From NCBI GenBank assembly GCA_947487095.1, contig CANKVI010000017.1, positions 1-13,678 on the forward strand: a DNA stretch of 13,678 nt. Reading direction: 5' to 3'. The position numbers and the translations under genes are program-made. Under the pieces are notes generated by a model, which made no database searches, was not told the origin of the DNA, and was given only the letters and a program-made list of their open reading frames with translations. This stretch comes from Acidimicrobiaceae bacterium. GTDB taxonomy: Bacteria > Actinomycetota > Acidimicrobiia > Acidimicrobiales > Ilumatobacteraceae. The first letter of the stretch is position 1, and each line of letters starts with the position of its first letter. Shown piece after piece: positions 13,029 through 13,678 of the stretch.

Positions 13029-13678
13029 TTAGTGACATGAGGCCACGAAAGCCTCAATTGCTTGCAAGTCATTTGGCAAATTCACAATGCGTTCCTCGCG
13101 ATCAAACAAGTCAGCAACATGGTCCGGCAGGTCAGGGTGCACGCCAGTCGCCCTCTTCACTGCATCGGGAAACTTGGCAGGGTGCGCAGTTGCAAGGGTG
13201 ATCGTAGGAACACCTGGTTCGGCACACGCTTCGGCAGATGCAATGCCGACTGCAGTATGCGGATCTACCAACATGCCGCTTTCACCGTAAATACGTTTCA
13301 TCACAGCCAATGTTTCATCATTGTTGGCACGATGCGCACGGAACGTTGGCGCAATCCACTTCGCATACTGATCTGGTTCCACCGAAAGCTTTCCTGATTG
13401 ACGGAATCGATTGAGTTGTTCTGTTGTTGCACCACCATCGCGGTTATTCATTTCAAACAACAACCGTTCAAAGTTGGACGAAATTTGAATGTCCATACTT
13501 GGGCTCAGAGTTGGCACAACCGGCACCATATCCATGCTGTGTGTTTCAAAAAAGCGCGTCAGAATGTCATTACTGTTTGAACCGACAATCAGTTTTTCAA
13601 TGTCGGCGCCCATTTGTTTGGCAATCCAACCGGCGAGCACATTTCCGAAGTTGCCTGTTGGCACGCTGAATGAAGCCG
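13029..13678 (-). CDS. thrC: Threonine synthase (N-terminal part outside window)
   Basis: The C-terminal 216 codons of a PLP-dependent threonine synthase, which converts O-phosphohomoserine to threonine. The frame is open to the window edge and reads ASFSVPTGNFGNVLAGWIAK, the conserved block of the long (E. coli/yeast-type) ThrC family, whose glycine-rich part cradles the PLP phosphate. Further family blocks are GSNSNDILTRFFETH, TLSPSMDIQISSNFERLLFE, the Asp-Pro-His-Thr-Ala segment, and LATAHPAKFPDAV near the end. The GTG at 13664 is an internal valine codon and not the start. The PLP lysine lies in the missing N-terminal part. It ends with TAA 181 bp before rho, on the same strand. thrB, often next to thrC, is not downstream here. 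Confidence 0.95.
   Translation of the reverse strand, partial: ASFSVPTGNFGNVLAGWIAKQMGADIEKLIVGSNSNDILTRFFETHSMDMVPVVPTLSPSMDIQISSNFERLLFEMNNRDGGATTEQLNRFRQSGKLSVEPDQYAKWIAPTFRAHRANNDETLAVMKRIYGESGMLVDPHTAVGIASAEACAEPGVPTITLATAHPAKFPDAVKRATGVHPDLPDHVADLFDREERIVNLPNDLQAIEAFVASCH

Overview
The window is a compact bacterial chromosome segment with about 96-97% of bases in genes and only short gaps. Gene families, order and frequent GTG/TTG starts suggest an actinobacterium. Order thrC–rho–(unknown)–prfA–prmC … rpiB–glyA–wecA-type–atpZ–atpI–atpB is a variant of the actinobacterial rho/prfA/prmC/wecA/atp neighbourhood. By eye the base composition is near 50% G+C, lower than soil actinomycetes. A freshwater or marine member of Acidimicrobiia, or a similar planktonic lineage, is my best guess; that assignment is inference.

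Layout, from right to left along the minus strand. The 3' part of thrC (threonine synthase) ends at 13029. A 181-bp gap follows with a good sigma70-type promoter and a structured leader for rho (transcription terminator). Rho carries a long Asn/Asp/Arg/Gly-rich repetitive insertion. Abutting rho is an unrecognised 321-residue gene, then prfA (release factor 1) and prmC (the methyltransferase that modifies the RF1 GGQ glutamine). Further left is a tightly packed run: rpiB, glyA and a WecA/MraY-type glycan-lipid initiating transferase, with overlapping stop and start codons. After 95 bp comes the head of the ATP synthase operon: atpZ-like, atpI-like and atpB, the last cut by the window edge.

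The interruption. Between prmC and rpiB, the window switches to the plus strand for about 3.6 kb. There sit two translationally coupled genes (ATGA overlap): a thiolase-like protein lacking the usual N-terminal nucleophilic cysteine (resembling mycobacterial TLP1), and a cytosolic dipeptidyl-peptidase-IV-family serine peptidase with a DPP8/9-like Glu-Glu motif. The peptidase gene runs head-on into prmC and their coding regions overlap by 27 bp. rpmE, sua5/tsaC and thrB, often found in this neighbourhood, are not present here.

How the genes work together: rho, prfA and prmC serve transcription and translation termination. glyA and rpiB feed one-carbon and pentose-phosphate metabolism. The WecA-type enzyme starts a lipid-linked cell-surface glycan. 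atpZ/I/B build the membrane sector of ATP synthase. I see no tRNA, rRNA, CRISPR array, insertion sequence or phage gene. Most of the window is ordinary core genome; the items most worth checking are the unknown gene between rho and prfA, the inserted thiolase-like/peptidase pair, the Rho insertion and the rho leader.
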